Shown here: piece after piece, positions 4,493 to 5,148 of the stretch
Numbering within the stretch: the first letter of the stretch is position 1
Layout of the letters: each line of letters begins with the position of its first letter
Source of the DNA: Vulcanisaeta distributa
Lineage (GTDB): Archaea > Thermoproteota > Thermoprotei > Thermoproteales > Thermocladiaceae
Direction of reading: 5' to 3'
Assembly (NCBI GenBank): GCA_002506645.1
Contig: DAXY01000039.1
Span: 889-6,036, forward strand
DNA: 5,148 nt
The notes under the pieces: model-generated
Databases searched by the model: none
The model's input: the letters and a program-made list of their open reading frames with translations, nothing else
What the model was told of the DNA's origin: nothing
Made by a program: the position numbers and the translations under genes

Positions 4493-5148
4493 ATGCCACT
4501 TGACAAATATTTAGAGCCATACAAGAAGTGGGGCACTAAGTACTCCCTATGGCCCGTACATCTCGTGACTGCATGTTGCGGCGTCGAGATGGCCCATACC
4601 TGGAACCCCACGTATGATGCTGAGAGGCTTGGCTCACTGCCTTGGCACTCACCGAGGCAGACAAACCTAATCCTTGTTGAGGGCACAATAACATTCAAGA
4701 TGGCCAGGGTCCTCAGGTACGTCTGGGAGCAAATGAGTGATCCCAAGTACGTGATTGCCATGGGCTCCTGCGCCGCCGAGGGCGGTATATTCTGGAACAG
4801 CTATCATGCAGTCCCAGTCAATAAGGTTATTCCTATTGATGCCTACGCCATCGGTTGCCCACCCACGCCAGAGGCCGTTATACAAATGATTAGGGTTGTT
4901 CAGAGGAAGATAGAGACAGGCGAGGCTAGGGCCAACGTTAAGCCAAGGACCATCGACCTAACGAAGATATTCACGCCAGCACCAACAAAACAACCAATCC
5001 CAAACCCACCCCATAGGATAACACCAAACCCGCACATACCCATTTGTCAGGAGAGGAAGGTGGAGTGGCCCTTTGGTTACGAATTAGTAAATAATCAACT
5101 AATGCCCGCACTCAAGGAATCAGCTAGGAGGATTGTTGTGACTGATGT
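4493..5148 (+). CDS. nuoB: Complex I subunit B (3' end cut by window edge)
   Basis: At least 218 residues, open at the right edge. NuoB carries the terminal iron-sulfur cluster N2 that passes electrons to quinone. All expected ligands are present: the tandem C28-C29 in 'TACCGVEM', C93 in 'MGSCA' and C122 in 'GCPPTPEA'. Other family signatures include 'SPRQTNLILVEGT' (53-65), 'KMARVLR' (69-75) and 'DPKYVIAMGSC' (83-93). The canonical subunit ends near residue 145-165. Here the frame continues through a proline-rich stretch (~160-185) into a further segment ('RKVEWPFGYELVNN', 188-201) that I do not recognise; a fusion with, or extension toward, the next subunit is possible. ATG 4493 is set by the overlapping ribosome binding site. 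The context suggests a complete nuo operon downstream. Confidence 0.93.
   Translation, partial: MPLDKYLEPYKKWGTKYSLWPVHLVTACCGVEMAHTWNPTYDAERLGSLPWHSPRQTNLILVEGTITFKMARVLRYVWEQMSDPKYVIAMGSCAAEGGIFWNSYHAVPVNKVIPIDAYAIGCPPTPEAVIQMIRVVQRKIETGEARANVKPRTIDLTKIFTPAPTKQPIPNPPHRITPNPHIPICQERKVEWPFGYELVNNQLMPALKESARRIVVTD

Noticed and set aside
4423..4885. Minus-strand frames opposite nuoB
   Set aside because: NuoB cysteine motifs prove the plus strand is coding here; no promoters are seen on the minus strand.

Overview
The window looks like chromosomal DNA of a hyperthermophilic crenarchaeote, most likely Thermoproteales (Vulcanisaeta/Caldivirga-like). The evidence is an archaeal RNA polymerase subunit L gene, archaeal-style TATA boxes about 28 nt upstream of nearly every first start codon (leaderless transcripts), two archaeal C/D box guide RNAs, and complex I subunits A and B of divergent archaeal type. 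The genus is inferred from general gene character, not proven.

Layout, left to right. (1) Positions 1-962, minus strand: an NAD-kinase-family protein with a C-terminal winged helix-turn-helix; its 3' end is cut by the window edge. The catalytic core GGDG motif is degenerate. (2) 1053-1316, plus: a small three-helix membrane protein, divergent from the NAD-kinase-like gene and sharing a 90-bp promoter region with it. (3) 1257-2152, minus: a two-gene unit, rpoL followed by an unrecognised 193-residue protein whose 3' end overlaps the membrane protein gene tail-to-tail by 60 bp. (4) 2153-2354: an intergenic island holding two convergent C/D box sRNA genes, 17 nt apart. One sits on the plus strand. 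The other is on the minus strand, directly after the stop codon of the next gene. (5) 2355-3512, minus: a protein with four CBS domains followed by a ribosome-hibernation-factor-like (HPF/RaiA-like) domain. (6) 3593-4045, plus: an archaeal SPOUT-like/COG4080-like protein, divergent from the CBS gene. (7) 4091-5148, plus: the start of a complex I (nuo) operon, nuoA then nuoB, with nuoB running off the right edge.

Functionally the centre of the window is about transcription and the ribosome: an RNA polymerase subunit, two rRNA 2'-O-methylation guide RNAs (one with a convincing 23S rRNA target near the peptidyl-transferase centre), a probable nucleotide-sensing ribosome dormancy factor, and a possible RNA methyltransferase-fold protein. 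The right edge begins a respiratory operon. The left edge carries the most unusual protein, a kinase-family domain joined to a DNA-binding-type domain.

All coding DNA on both strands is accounted for and there is no gene-free stretch above 300 bases. No mobile elements, CRISPR repeats or tRNA/rRNA genes were seen.
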